The notes beneath the pieces were generated by a model, which made no database searches, had not been told where the DNA came from, and was given only the letters and a program-made list of their open reading frames with translations. A program made the position numbers and the translations under genes. Shown here piece after piece: positions 33,201 through 47,200 of a stretch of 64,000 bases of DNA (its first letter is position 1; each line of letters opens with the position of its first letter). This DNA is from Smittia aterrima (Eukaryota > Arthropoda > Insecta > Diptera > Chironomidae): the NCBI GenBank assembly GCA_033063855.1, contig CP093831.1, positions 25,172,001-25,236,000 on the forward strand. The letters are read 5' to 3'.

Positions 33201-34275
33201 CAGGTGAATAGGATTTTCCGACAACGCCTGCCACCAATTAAGTTTTAACTCGAAGCCCTCATTAAATTTAAAATTGAATAACAAATTTTTGAACAACAAA
33301 ATTCATAATTTATGAATGATTTTCCACGTGAGTTGTTGGATTAAGAGATTCAGAACGAACTTTGATAAATTTTCAGCGATATTCGGCTGGAATTAATTCC
33401 TTCCGATGGATCCGACAATGAGCGTTTTCCCGACAGGGATCATAATTACTCTGAAGGATTTTATGTAAATTCGAGAGGACGTTTTTGCGGCAGCAGCAGC
33501 AGCAGCTATCGCACATTGCAGTTCAGTCGAGAGATGGATGGAGACAATGTCAGACTTGATAAGTTTCGAAGCAGTGAAGTTTTATCGTGACAATGATAGT
33601 TCCGGTCCGGCTATTAATCATCGAACCATGAAACGACAAACACTCAAAATTTCACAATTAATTTTAGCTGCAGCATATGAGATGGGACGGCTGGTAGCTG
33701 ATGAATGTGCGTTTGAAAATGATGAAGTCAACAAAGCGAAAAATCGAAAACAAGTTTCAGAAATCTCTACTACTCGTTCTCTCGCTTCAGTGAAGCACAC
33801 AATGCAGATAGGACGTGCCTCAGATTTGGGAATTAATCAATTGAATAGAGCGAGAGATTGTAATCCACAACAATTTGTTGCAAACAGAAGTTGAATTCGA
33901 TTTAAACTTTCATCTCTCTCACAGTTCTTTTTCGATTTAAATCTGAAGCTGAATTCGCAAATTGAATTCGTAATTGAATTGCAGTTTTCGGTCAATTCGA
34001 TAGCAATTTGTCAATTCAATGGAAAACCATAACGATGAGTTATGAGCTGAGCTGCCTTTTCCACATTTAGCACAATTGATAAAAACTGTAAGCCGATAAT
34101 GCATTCATACGTGAAAATTTAATAAATGTTTCACTTACAGCTTTTAAAAGCTTTTCCAAAAGCTCTTCCATATGTGAAACTTTGCAAACAAATGAATTCA
34201 ACTCAACTAAAATTGAAATTGATAAGTCGGTAATTTAGTTGAAGTGCATGCATCTGACAAATCATAAGAAAGCTT
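30255..34275. other. Intergenic, no supported gene
   Basis: About 4 kb without a convincing coding region. Open frames of up to 164 codons occur on both strands (for example 31525-32019 minus, 33538-33894 plus) but show no recognisable domain or paralogue and no splice context. Visible features are simple repeats: GT-rich at 31090-31100, and (GCA)n at 33490-33508. It may hold regulatory DNA for the neighbouring genes. Confidence 0.5.
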
Positions 34276-35291
34276 TCTCTCAAGGGAAATTGGATTTCGA
34301 AGGAAAACATACTTTTTACATGTATTTTACATGTATTTATTTTTTAATTACATGTAAAAAGTATGTATTTTATATGTAAAATACATGTAAAAAGTATACT
34401 TGTATACATTTTACATGTTTTTTTCATACTCGTTTTTGTAGAAAAACCATGCGAACGCATGCATTTTTTTGTAAAAAACATGTAAAATGTTTGTAAAGAA
34501 CATACAAAAAGTATATAAAATACATGTATTTTGTATAAAAAAATAATATTCGTGTTCCACATGAAATCCATGCGAACTGTAAAAAATATATAATTTACAT
34601 GTATTTTGTAAAAAAGTTACATTTTGTAGAAAATGACTTGCATGCAATGTTTTCGACGTTATCACTTTAGATTTCTTTTATTGTATTTTATTTTTAATCA
34701 TTTGCTAATGTTGTCAAGAAAGTAGCAATAGTCATGCGACTTGCTGCCAATTTCTCGACGCAATGTTTCAAAGGTACAGATAATTTTGATAAATCTTTGG
34801 CTCGAAATCCATGACGATGGTCTACAACAAATGCCACATAAGATCGTTCAACAAATATTCTCAAATATTCCATGAAATCACAAATGTTTGGGTGTCTGAT
34901 AAAATAATTTTTTTTAATTGCATGCAAGTCATTTTCTACAAAATGTAACTTTTTTACAAAATACATGTAAATTATATATTTTTTACAGTTCGCATGGATT
35001 TCATGTGGAACACGAATATTATTTTTTTATACAAAATACATGTATTTTATATACTTTTTGTATGTTCTTTACAAACATTTTACATGTTTTTTTACAAAAA
35101 AATGCATGCGTTCGCATGGTTTTTCTACAAAAACGAGTATGAAAAAAACATGTAAAATGTATACAAGTATACTTTTTACATGTATTTTACATATAAAATA
35201 CATACTTTTTACATGTAATTAAAAAATAAATACATGTAAAATACATGTAAAAAGTATGTTTTCCTTCGAAATCACGGCGTCCTTCTCTCAA
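34276..35291. mobile_element. Foldback element, 356-bp arms, 9-bp flanking repeat
   Basis: Left arm 34293-34648 and right arm 34917-35273 are near-perfect reverse complements (one single-base length difference noticed), around a 268-nt centre. A 9-bp direct repeat TTCTCTCAA flanks it at 34276-34284 and 35283-35291. Long arms and 9-bp duplications are typical of Mutator-like elements (MULEs). The outermost eight or so bases of the arms do not match well, so the borders are tentative. The arms are rich in TTTACATGTA motifs. The centre, on the minus strand, has an open frame with RHPNICDFMEYLRIFVERSY, which faintly resembles C-terminal ends of insect MULE/ISXO2-type transposases. A transcript would form a very long hairpin. 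Confidence 0.75.
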
Positions 35292-38200
35292 AGTTGAGAG
35301 CATCAACTCGTAAAAGCATTGAGCCGATTACCGGCCAACAAAAAGTCTGTCTGATATTTAATTCATCGCAATAAATAATGCAATCATGATTAAAAGAAGC
35401 ATTAGAGCGTCAGGCTGATAACAAAACAAAGTAATGAGCTTATGGAAAAAGCTCTCCGACATCACAAAATGCAAACGAAGCTTATAAATAAATCAACAAT
35501 TTTTAAATTGAGTTCTTAATCAACATGAGAAATTCCTTAACTCATTAATTTTCGATCGAGAAAGAGGAGCATAGAGCAACAGCAAAATTTGCTGATTGAT
35601 CATTGTCAAAAGATAATAAGTTAATTATTCACATATCGATCCGTCTACGTTCATCCTTGTCACTGAGATCTCTTCATGTGAAAAGATAATGAAGAGTGGG
35701 AAAACTTTGACTGTAGACGTTGCTTCATAATTTAATATTAATGCTCGTCACATATGAACGTGATTTGAAATTTAAATGACTTTAAAGCTAAGTAACGAAA
35801 GCTCATTAGAATTCATTTCAGCGAGGGTTATAAATAGGAGATGAACGGATGTCTTGCCGGAATTTCTCATAAGGGAATGAACGTATGCTCAAAATTGGAT
35901 CGTTTTACACCTCGTGAAGACGTCAAAGAACAATTTAATGTGCTCAGGTTCACCTAGGAAATTTGATCGAATCAACATCACACGAGACAATCACGTTTTA
36001 AATTATCTCATTCTTCGTGAATTAACTGACGTATCAGATAAACGTTTACGGCAGCATTGTCAGATTTATCTACTCGGGTTTGTTTCGCATTGCAAAATAA
36101 GCTTCCCCCTCCATCGCTTCACGGAAATCCCATGACGGCGATAAATTATTTGCGATGCTATTAGGTGTTCTAACAGCTTCATTAGAATACTTTTTTTTTT
36201 CGTTTCGACATTTCCCTGGCGAGAGCAAACAACGACGAGAAAGCAAAACTGCAAATTGCAAAGGAATGTTAGATTTCGCAAATGGCACAAACTGCATCAA
36301 ATATTTTCTCATTTATTTTATAACAAGAAACTAAGTTGAGCGGTGATGCCGTATGATGAAAGTTGAATGAGATATTTCCGCAAAGAAAATGAAGTTTTCG
36401 TTCACGAGAGAGATTTGCTAATGGACAAACAGAATCAAACATTTCTTAAGAGTTGAGAGAATGTCGACAATAAACGAAAAAAGAGAAAATAATCTAATTC
36501 GTTTTCTTTTGATGGAAAATGAAAGCAAACTTACGCGTCTCTCCTATCAAGCGTGTTAAACTTTAATGAAAAATAAATCATGAACGGAAGAAGAAGGAAA
36601 ACTTCTAGCTCTACTTGCTTGCCTTCTTGATTTTCTTTTTATGGTACATTTGGAAGGGACGTGATTCTAATATAAATTCTCATATTTTCAATTTCTCTCG
36701 CTGCCTCAAAGAACAAAGGGAAAAATTCTTGATAGTGCGCTTAAGGTTTTTGCGGCAAATGATAAAGTTTCTTCGCTACTCTTGTTGCCTTCTCCTCTCG
36801 CCATCTTTCCTCCAATCAGCTTCACACACACGAAGCTCTATGAAGAATACTTTCTTCCAACTATAAATTTAAGTTTCGTCGAAGTCGAGAGAAAGCTCTA
36901 AGAGTTTATTTATTGCTCGTAGCTTTTCCCTGTCCTTTCTTCCCTTTAACTTTTAGCCAAGGGGGCGATGTGATTGCGGCGATATTGAGTGAGGGAGAGA
37001 AGTTCAAAAGTTTACGAAAACTTCTGATTACTCAACACTTGTGAATGCGAGGTTGAACTTTTATTTTTCAATCAACTCTGAGGATGAAATCGCCCAGCTC
37101 GCCAAGCAAAACAAATATCATTGAATTCATTTCCTAAAGTTGCAAGAAGGTGGCGAAGCAGAGCGGAGATTGAAATCTCCTCTCTCTTCGATAAGGCAGA
37201 AAAGAAAGCGAACTAAACTAATAAAAAATATTGCCATAAATCAAATGAAACTTGACACGAGCTTATTAACGACGGGGTTGAAGAACGAAGCAATAAATTG
37301 GCAATTTTTCATAAATCCAAGGAGAGAAAGTCGGGTCGTAAATACATCACTTTAATAACAGGGAGAAAAAAAAATAGCTTGCGAGCCGTCTATGGGATAC
37401 CGAACCGATTTATATCCAATATCACTTCGACGTTTGCAGTTCGACATTCACTAGGAAACAAGCGTGTAAAAAAGGCAATACATTTTAAATGAGTTTTTGC
37501 TGTCATAAAAGTTTCATTTTTCACAGCCCCCAACAGTTTTCGAATTTTATCAAACATTCAAAGCTTCGCTTGTGAACAAAAATAAAAAGAGGAAAATCCG
37601 CTTTAATAAACAAGCAAATCTCGTTTTTCTCAAAGATAAAAAAAAAGTCAAATCAATAAAATTTATATTTTGTTTGCATTTTTTATTAAACTTTAGCACC
37701 TCATCCTGCAATCGCTGCGAGGCTTTTCATGACACCACAAGGCTCACCTAGAAAGTTTATTAACAGAAAGCTGTTTGTGGATTGCAAACAAGTAAACAAG
37801 AGTTTATTGCTTTTTATGCGCGTTGGTTATTGAAATGTCAATTGTTTGCCGAGAGCCAAATTCAGTGAAGTGAAAACAAACAGTTTTTAAGTGAAAAGCT
37901 TTTTGAGAAGTCGAGAGGTTGAATAAACCCCTTCACGTGAATGCATGAAATTTTCAAAAGCATTCAGTAACGTTGTCATGTGAATGCTGTGAGCTGGGAG
38001 ATGGTGAATGTCCTCCACTCACTCTCAATTCAACTGAATTTGTGATGTGGGGAAAAACCATAAATGTTATGCGTCGAGTCAGATTGAATTTGCTTACCTT
38101 CCTTACTGAATTTGTTTTGCTTTTTCTTAACCGGAAGGAAAAGTTCTCTGAGAGACTGAAAGGAACATAAAGCTTGACACACGTCACGAACACTTCCTTC

Positions 38201-39933
38201 TCGTGCAAGCATCCTTAAGACGGGCGCTATTTATCTCCCACCCTACGTGCCGATCTCTTATCTTTTCGTCTCCCAGTAGTATCTTGGCTACGCCTTTGAC
38301 AACATCATTTACATTTTTTCGGGTTTTTTATGATTGCGATAAAAAGTTTGTTTTGTGCCGGGGAAAAGAACAAGTCCTCTCAAAGCCATTAATTTATTTC
38401 ATGTGAGAAAAAAACCTCAAATGTGTACGGTGATAAATCTAGACGACGAATTGTTCTGCCATTGTCACAAAGGGGTTTTTTAATCCATGTCACATAATGT
38501 CTTGCATGTTTGTTGTTGGTTTGTATGTTAAGGGCTTTTCTCAGAAGGAAATGAGAGTTATGAAAGTTCAAAGTTGACTTCAATTTGATAAGAGGTTATG
38601 GGCTCTTTGTTCATGAGTCTTAAAAGCTTTTCAAACTTTACGCATAAAAGCTCTTTCCTGAAATTGTCCTCTAACTGCTGATCTTCCATTTTTTTTAAAT
38701 CCCTTCATCACTTGCGACTCAAGGAAAAACGAAGAAAGAAGAAGAAGAAGTCCCTTTTTGATTTCGAACATTTGATTTAATGCTTGCGATTCGTAACGAG
38801 TTCTGTGCGTTAAATCCGCTAGAGCTTTCTTTTCAAAGCGACAGACGAGACCTGAAGCACACGTTTATCTTGATCCCACTCATGGAAATCAATTTTGAGT
38901 TCTTGATGTCGCTGTAGCGTGAGTCGGCGAGCCCTAAAATACTCGAAGAGCGTGAAGCGAAAGCTTTTATGTCACATTTATTACCTGACGCTTGAATTTG
39001 TTTCGAATTTCGACTTTATCATTCCGTTGTGCAGTAAATTTAACGTCACTTTAATATCTTTAAGAAGAAACTAAATTCTGACAGGGATTGAACGAAGAGT
39101 AGAGTGAACCCCACGCGTATTTGATTTCTCATAGCAAACGAACGGAGTTTTCATTGATATGCTGAAATCGATGAGGCTCTCGAAGAGAGTTCACGAGTAG
39201 AGAATGAATGATTGATGGTTGGATGTGCCATTCAATACGAATTTGATTGTGAATGTGGGTGGCTTACAATATGTTGAGGTAAAGTTATGATCTTCTCCGG
39301 ATGGGAAAAAGTTTCAACACGACACAAACCTTAAATGGATTCCTCAAAGCGCTTTTGATGATTTATAACTCTGATGCGATGACTGATGACCTGAAAAGCG
39401 AAGCGAGAGAAAAAGCTTCGAATGGAGAACTGGAATTCGAAAAATCGAGGGAAAGAAAAACTCTTTGCAATTAACAATAAAAAATAAAATTGCAATCTTT
39501 ATTTCCAAATAGTTTTAGTTGTTGTCGTTTCCAGTGATTGCAGCCACTCGATCGATTAATTAGTTTTCGATAGAAAAAAAAGTAGAATTTAAGTTTTTTA
39601 ATTGCAAAACTTTTTCTGATATGAATAAATTGACGGACGTTCAGGACGAGCATTTAAATTTACGTTAATTAGCTTTGCTTCCAAAAGCAATTTACATTTT
39701 GGCACACGTTAATCGAATTTTGAAAATGTTAGTTTCACTAAAAACATAAATCGAGTCGATGTATGTTGAATGTTAAATTTGAATTGAATTTCCATGAATC
39801 AACTTTTATCCTATCGAGAAAATATAAAATTTGACTTCCGGTTCGACAATAAGTTTCACTTTGTCGCCATTGACTGATTCTCTTCTTCGATATCACATAT
39901 TTTTTAAGCTACTTAAACATTCAGTGGAAATCC
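35292..39933. other. Intergenic, 3' side of the LRR gene
   Basis: About 4.6 kb with no supported gene on either strand; open frames are all below 90 codons and lack domains. The 3' untranslated region of the minus-strand LRR gene must lie in its last few hundred bases. There is no strong repeat structure. Confidence 0.5.
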
Positions 39934-41118
39934 TTAGACGTATTGCTCGGGGGCATCGTCATCTTTTATGGTTGTGTACTGAACCTTCCTTGAAACGTTC
40001 GTCATCACGGGATTTACAATTTTCTTAATGCGATTACGGTTGATGTAGACGAGGACGGTGACTAATGATAAAAGTACGGTGCAGAAAACCACAAAGAGGA
40101 AAACTAATGTGATCGTGTGACCCGTTGTCGTCGTCGTGTTTCTGCTTTGAACACGACATTTGTTAAACTTGACCGACAAAAGTGGTTGCGAAGGACGGCC
40201 CTGCCTGTAGCAGAATAAGTTGTCGAGATTACGGATTTTAACTTTTGTCTTTTTCAGCCAGTCCTGAACATTGTTGATAGTGCAGTCGCAGGCTAACTGA
40301 TTGTACGTTAAATCTATAATTAATTCTGTATCACGCGTCTCCTCCTTCGAAAGAATGTCGAGGACGTTTAGGTCTTTAAGTTTCATTTGCGTGAATTTAT
40401 TTCGCTCGAGGTCTAGGAACCTTAAGTGACTTAAACAAATCACGTTAAAGTTGAGCTCCTCGAGTAAGTTATCGCCTAAATGCAGATCTCTTAAGCTCGG
40501 CAAATCGCAGAAGACTCTTTTGTCCTTAAACTTTCTGATCTCGTTCTGCTCGAGATGGAGTTTTGTTAGCTTCGTGAGATTGCTGTTCATGAATATGTCA
40601 TGCAAATCCTCCGACAACTCTTCCGACGTGTTGTCCGCGAACGCATTTGTTAGATGAAGCTCCATAAGGTTCACGAAATTGGAGAAGACGCGCGGATGAT
40701 GATGATTCACATCGTCGTCGTCGTCGCTCGAGATGCTGAGATTGTTATGATTCAGAATGAGTCGCTTCACGTTCGGCACATGATGATAACTCTTGCCTCG
40801 TATCTCTCGAATGTGGTTGTTACTCATGTCGACTATCGTTAGATTCCCTAAATCATTAATCGCTCCGAACACGTTCCATGGCAGTTCAGGAACAAAATTT
40901 CCCGTCCATATTAACACTTCTGTTTGCGGCGGTAAATGGTCCAACATTGACGTATCTCGAAAGCCGCTGTTTGTGCAGTTTACAATGTATTGAATTCGAT
41001 CGATATATTCTCCTCGGCCGCATACGCATTTGTTTTTAAATTTGGGGCCACAATCACCGCCATTAACAATCGGTAGTGCCAGCAGTATCGCCACAGATAA
41101 ATATCTCCAACCCGACAT
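39934..41118 (-). CDS. LRR type I transmembrane protein, trophoblast glycoprotein-like
   Basis: One coding exon encodes 394 residues. A signal peptide (MSGWRYLSVAILLALPIVNG) is followed by a cysteine-rich LRR N-cap (CGPKFKNKCVCGRGEYIDRI). LRRs follow with LTIVDMSNNHIREIRGKSYH, VKRLILNHNNL, LTKLHLEQNEIRKF, LRDLHLGDNLLEEL and LRFLDLERNKFTQM. The LRR C-cap (LACDCTINNVQDWLKKTKVK..LFCY) precedes a single membrane helix (TLVFLFVVFCTVLLSLVTVL) and a 40-residue cytoplasmic tail. A DDDDD run interrupts one LRR. The layout fits insect proteins related to trophoblast glycoprotein (5T4/WAIF1), which modulates Wnt signalling in vertebrates; the exact orthologue is not certain. A splice acceptor on the minus strand (CATTTTCAG, 41221-41226) just upstream suggests a separate 5' untranslated exon. 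Confidence 0.8.
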   Translation of the reverse strand: MSGWRYLSVAILLALPIVNGGDCGPKFKNKCVCGRGEYIDRIQYIVNCTNSGFRDTSMLDHLPPQTEVLIWTGNFVPELPWNVFGAINDLGNLTIVDMSNNHIREIRGKSYHHVPNVKRLILNHNNLSISSDDDDDVNHHHPRVFSNFVNLMELHLTNAFADNTSEELSEDLHDIFMNSNLTKLTKLHLEQNEIRKFKDKRVFCDLPSLRDLHLGDNLLEELNFNVICLSHLRFLDLERNKFTQMKLKDLNVLDILSKEETRDTELIIDLTYNQLACDCTINNVQDWLKKTKVKIRNLDNLFCYRQGRPSQPLLSVKFNKCRVQSRNTTTTTGHTITLVFLFVVFCTVLLSLVTVLVYINRNRIKKIVNPVMTNVSRKVQYTTIKDDDAPEQYV

Positions 41119-41220
41119 TGTGCTGCGTTCTTGTTTATTTGGGTTTCGTATTCGAATTGGCTTCTATATTGAGGAGAGGGAGGCTCGCTGTACAATTGGG
41201 ACCATCCAACGATGAATCTG
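41119..41220 (-). other. Probable 5' untranslated exon part of the LRR gene
   Basis: Between the start codon and a minus-strand acceptor at 41221-41226 there are about 100 bases of leader without an in-frame upstream start. The first exon would lie further up, possibly thousands of bases away in the gene-poor stretch. I could not locate it. Confidence 0.4.
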
Positions 41221-41226
41221 AAAATG

Positions 41227-44200
41227 GCAGAACAAGAAATAATAAATTCGATTTAATGGTCTAGAATAATGGTTTGGAATTTAAAAAAAAACTGAACGAG
41301 GATTTTTCTTGGAAGATTTTTCTTTCACTTCAAACCACAATCTCTTTCTCTCTCTCGAAAGTTTTCCAATATTGCAATCATTTGAATGATTCAACCATTT
41401 CAAAAATTTAATATCCTCAAGTCGAACTGGGAATAGAAAGCGATATGTTGGCGAATTGCGGCAGAGAAATGTTTGTGTACATGGGCCAGCACATCATGGT
41501 AATTTTATCATGTTTCCAAGACACCGACAGCAACCGCAATGCATTCCCAACATGCTTGGAGCAAACGGAAAGTCCATTGACAAATGAACAGAACGAAAAG
41601 AAACGAGAGAGAGAGATCTGAATGGAAAAATATTGTGAAAAGTCTGGATCTGTTTTTGTCTGACGATAACTAAGAAAATTGAATTTACTTCTTTTCTTTT
41701 TTAAGTGAATCTGATGGTTGAGAGTTATGTGCTGACTAGAATTTAATTTTTCACAAAGTTTTCCTTAGATTTCTTGATCAACTTCGACGTACTACGGCAA
41801 CATCGAACAGTTATGAAGAAGCAGTGGAGTGAGGACACCGGCAGAGGGTTGCAAAATGAAGAACAAAGTTATGGTTTTAATTTTTTTCCCCAATTTACTC
41901 CTCCCGTTCTTTCGTTTCTCTTGTGAACAAACCGAGTCGGAGGATGAATCTCTCTAGTGGTTTTTCTTATTATTTATGGTTTCCTAAATTAACAGAATTA
42001 TGAGTGTAGAAGAACGAACGAAGCGAAGTATTTTATTTCATGCTGGTTCTGCATAAAACTGACCAAAGAGTCTGTTTCACCCTCGAAAGCAAATAATAAA
42101 ATTGTAAGAGATGAGAATGAGTGGGAGAGAGGCACGAAGGCGAGGGACGTTGAATGTTAAATGTGAGAAGCCAGAAATATGAATCTTCATTACAACTGCT
42201 CGTGTTCGCAGATAAATTTTTCATCTCTGACTGGCCTCGGTCAACATTTTCGCTTTTCCTTTTCCGCAAACACACTCAATATGCCTTTTGCTCTATGAGT
42301 GATTTCACAGCTGAACCGTCCCACACACACATCTTGTGGATGGTTTTTTGATGAATTATTAATAAGGATCTTGGATCCATCTTCAGCTCTAGCTATTTCC
42401 AAACAACTCTACCCAAATTTTTGCGAGCGCTCGTAAAATATTATGACAGGCATCCGTCCATCGTTTAGTGATTCCTTGTCACTTTCGTGAGTAATTTTTC
42501 GTCCCTTTCGCAATTTCATTCTTCACTCGACAATTCATCAAATTCTATTCAGCTCTTTTTGCTCTCTCTCCTCTTCCATCGACGTTTTGGCAGTTAATAA
42601 GATAATAATGTTGCTTTAGGGCGTACAATCAATGGATTCATTGAACAATAAACCAAATATGTTTGAGGCTTTCCTTTCTTTTCTTTTGCGACCCCTTCAA
42701 CCGTAATTTCCTCCAACACAATCTATGCTTTGCGTTTAATGATTTCCTCCTCACCCGTGAACTGAACCCCGTAAGATGAAACGTTCAATCTTCGTCACAT
42801 TATTAAACGAGCGAAGCGCTCTCGACAAAATATATTAATTTTCAATGACCAATCAATTTTGTCGAGCGACGAGGAGCTCTAATGATACTGATCTCATTTA
42901 CTCGTTTGAAATGACGACGGACGAGTGAGTGGTTCCAATAGAGAAATCTCTCGAAATTTGTTTCAATAAAAATTCAATTATCCACATCGCCTGAGTTCGC
43001 TCAATATTTTAACCGTTGCCACTATGTAGACAGAGATAAACTTTATCGTCTACCTGAACTAGGATTCCGTCGGGAAATTGCATGGTGAAGAGCAGTGAAA
43101 AGAGCCTTGATATAAATCAATGGCCATGATTTGTTTCGTCGAACGTTTATTGCCCTCCTCTTCCTAGTACATAACTAAACTATAACCTCTCTCACACTCA
43201 TCACACGCTCCTCTTTGAGCAGTAGATCGTTCCACTCATGCTTCATGCCATTGTGTCCTATCATGCGATGTGAGTTTCCACGTCAAAGCACGATATGGAT
43301 TATAATGATACGTGATGCCGAAAAAAAAAGGAAAAATATTCCTCGGGGAGAGTGTAAAAAGAAAAACTTTCCTCACACATTGTGAACAGAGAGAATCAAC
43401 GTCAAACTCCTTCAGCTGGTTCATTCGTTCAGCCTTCAAATCAAACCAAATGTCACATTTATCCATCATGTCGGAAGAGCCATTCGTTCTGTGTCTCCTC
43501 GAGTAGATGAAAAGAGGGCCCAGGAGGTTAGAGACGACACTGTTGTGATAAATTACTTCAAATTTATAATTTTCACAGTCAAATGATTTTCAATGAATAA
43601 ATTTTCGCCCTGGAATCTCCTCTCCTCTCGTTTCGTCCTGACTTTACGATGCTACCAAGAAAAGAAAAGTCTAAAGGAGCTCGTACCCAAAAATATATTT
43701 AGATACACATTTATTTACGGTGATGAAGAAATAATGTTTGGGTACGACAGTGAGAGAAGGAGAAGAAATCAAAAGAGTGACAATTTATTTCTTCCGAAAA
43801 TTTATTTCTTCCTACAATCGAGTGATTGATTGATGCTTCACATGATTTTATTTGCATATCAATTCATAGTCTGATTTGTGTCGACTTCTCGTTCGACGGG
43901 AAATTTGTTAAGGAAAATTGATTCCCGAGACCTTTTTTCTGAGAGACTGACTCACCGACGACCTGAGAAGGCAGGAAAGGAAAATGTTCAGAATTTCCAT
44001 AAATTATTGAGGAGGCTTTGTGACCAAATCAATTTCTAAAGGTTCCGTGATTGCGATTTCCTATCAGCTTTCAATTGCCTATTCAAATATTTACTCACAA
44101 TACCATAAACTTCATGGAAAAGCTTTTCTCTTTGTCCATGAAAACACTTTCTCACCCTTTACTTTCGGTTTTGCTCGTCTCTTCATCTCTTTTATTTAGT

Positions 44201-47200
44201 GAGAAGAAGAAACCGAGAATAAATATTTGCCTTGAAGCTTGAAACAATATTGGTTCAGCGTGTTTTCATATTTTTCCTTTAACATCCAATCCAGTGAGTG
44301 CGTTTTTTCCCTGCGAGACTTTCGCTGCTCGATAAACTCTATCTTGACATTTAAACGTTTAATGATCGCTTTATTTATTTTCTTTGAGATTGGAAATTGA
44401 TAATAAAAGCTCTCCCACCACGAAGGAGCATCCCGTCGCTTCATCCCGCAACATTGAGTCTCAAATTTATTGAAACATTTCCTTCTTCAAATAGACAATC
44501 GTCAAGCGTGGAAACAAGGAGACGTCGTCGCTCGTACTGTGTGTCTCCGTACGATCATAAAAATTTATGCAATATTTATTCGCAATTGAAAAAAAAGACA
44601 ATTTGCGAAACCAAAAATAAATATTGAATCTGGAAATGAAGGGGAAGAGTGAGAGTGAGAGCCGAGAGGGGCGGGCGTGGGTGGTGAAAGAAGAAACCTT
44701 TCAATTTTCGTTCGTTGATGAAATAAAATCTGTTTTCGCATTGCGTAACAGAAACTTTCTTACTTTTTTTTTATCTTCAACAAAAATATCAAATATTTAC
44801 TGACGATAACGAAGTCGTTTTGCTTTATCTATTGAAATCAACGACAAAGTTTATATTGAAACAAACGTGCTCATTGAAAATTGAATTTTTTTCCTTCCTC
44901 TCGAATGTTTTTTTGATAAAGAAATATTCCGCAGTTTTATATTTTTTTGAGCAGCGAAGGGAAGAGTTCGAGCGGAACGTCACGAGCAGAAGAAATCACT
45001 TCGTTGCGAGTCGAATTTAAATTGTTGATAAACTTGAATTGTTAATTCAAACAACAATTGGTAAGATCGATTGCTGGCTCGTGAGAAATACTCAACTTGT
45101 CAAGGTTGTGGGGGATTTTTTTTCTCTTTTCTCTGGAGCTTCACGATAAAGAAGCTGAAAGCTTCTTATCAACAATTGAGCTCTTCGTAGGATAATTAGC
45201 AACAATTAAGAAGATTTCAACAAAGAATTATTTGAATTTCTCTGTCGCTAGCTGTGAAGACCGGCCCATCCACTCGAACACAGAGATTTTTAATAAGCAA
45301 CTCATTGCGGGTCGTGATTATTGGACTATCCTCCTCCTCATTTTTGGTAAAAGCTTTCCTCGACAAAAGTTTAAACGTTGGCACAACACGATCCGGATGT
45401 TTCATGGATGTGTTGAAAATTTTAAGTGATAATTATGTGTTCTCTGCTCTGCCGCTTCGTGTTCTCCCCCCACCCGAAATTTGCATCATATTTCACAATT
45501 ACGAACAGTTTTTTAATTAACATACATTATTTAGCTCTTTGCCGAGCGAATATCTACGCGAAAATGGAAAAATATGAGAGAAAAATGCGGATTTATGACA
45601 ATTAGGAATTGTGCCATTGCTGCTTGCTCTCAAACAGCATAAAAGTTAATTAGTTTTCGTCGTTCTCTAGGCGAGAACAGTTGCAGTTGACATTTTTAGC
45701 TCCCTCCTCTCTTTCGCAATGTGTTTGCGCCTTTTAGGCTTGTGCGATAATGTTGAAAAATTAAAACACATTCCGGCGTCTCCAATGAACCGTAAATTTT
45801 AATTATTATAATTTGCGGGAGCTCAGCTTCGCAAGATTCCCAGATAACAGCAATTAATCGAGAGAATAAATCACTCAATACTACGCGATAACGTTTTCGA
45901 GCGAAGCCTTTTGGCTTCTCCCTCTTCGTTTGATGATTGAACCAATTTAAATCACTAATTGCGTAATAAGTGATCTGGGCGTGCCGAGCATTCCATTGTT
46001 AATCAGTTCTTCGCATAGTTACATCAGCGGCTTGTTATTTGACTTGTATTGCCTTCATAATAATAATGAATAATCCCCTTGACCCATTTGTAGTGGTCTC
46101 TTCTCGAATTTCGAACCTTTTCTCGTTAGTTAAACGCTCGACTGTGTGACTCAACTGTGTTTGACTCTCTTTGAAAGAGCTTATTTGCTTAAAGCTTGCT
46201 TCAACTGTGTTCTCGATAAAAAAAAAATGCTCTAGCGTAAGAGTTTTGTGTACTCATGTAAATATTCCGATTTCATTTCAAGCTTGAATGAATTTTCCCT
46301 CCCGTAAAGTTTCACCGACTCTAGCTCACATCTCTTGAATTAAATCATTCCATGGCAACATTCAATTTAAACTTTCAGCATGAATGTCTCTTCAGTAAAA
46401 CTCAAACATTGATGTCAACTTTACACATCCACGAGCAGCAAAGTAGAAAGAGAGAGAGAGAGAGGAATGTCGATTCACACCTGCATTTGCTATTACGAGT
46501 AAACAATTTGGCTTTGTCGTGTCTTGATTAAGCTGTTTGTTTTCCAAGAGGCTGAGTGTGTGTATTCAGCTAATTGAGAACAATTTGACACATTTGCTCT
46601 CATGAGAGAGAACGACTGTGTCTACTTTTGTTTTGCCACTTTCCGTTGTCATCGTTCCCCACGATTTCAAAAGATTATCTGCTCACATGTCTAAGAGACA
46701 AACAAAAACGCAAGAAAATAAATCGTTGCTATTATTATTTTATTATGACACTCCAATGTCGTCTTATCTGCGACACATCGATTCCCTTTCGAGACAAGAA
46801 AGAGGAAGACGATGAATGAGATTGCCTGAAGATGTCTTTCCTCTTTCTTTGGGTGGCGAGGACGAAATAACGTTTAATTACGATCTCGTGAAATTAGTTT
46901 CGTCCATTTCACTTTCGGAAAAGCGAGCGACCGACTCTGCTAATGGATGCCGGATAATTGAAGCGATTAATTGTGTCAGATTTGTCACAATTTATAAAAA
47001 TGTGCTTTGCTTCCTCCTCTGCTAATGCTTCTCTAATTATCTTTACTCAATGAATCTTTTTGTCTGAAAAATTCATGCTCCTTCGTCGACGTTTTCTCTG
47101 CTCCTTCCCAAACTTGAACTTTTAATCCGCAAAGCAGAAAAACATTTCCGAAACATTTCTTAATAAAGAAAATAATGTACAAGTCTGGTTTGAGATGATG

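Noticed and set aside
33538..33894. 118-codon open frame after a (GCA)n tract
   Set aside because: It starts in purine-rich sequence without a leader exon and matches nothing I know; weak evidence only.
34344..35222. Mirror-image open frames on both strands
   Set aside because: They are the two arms of the foldback element read in opposite directions, not genes.
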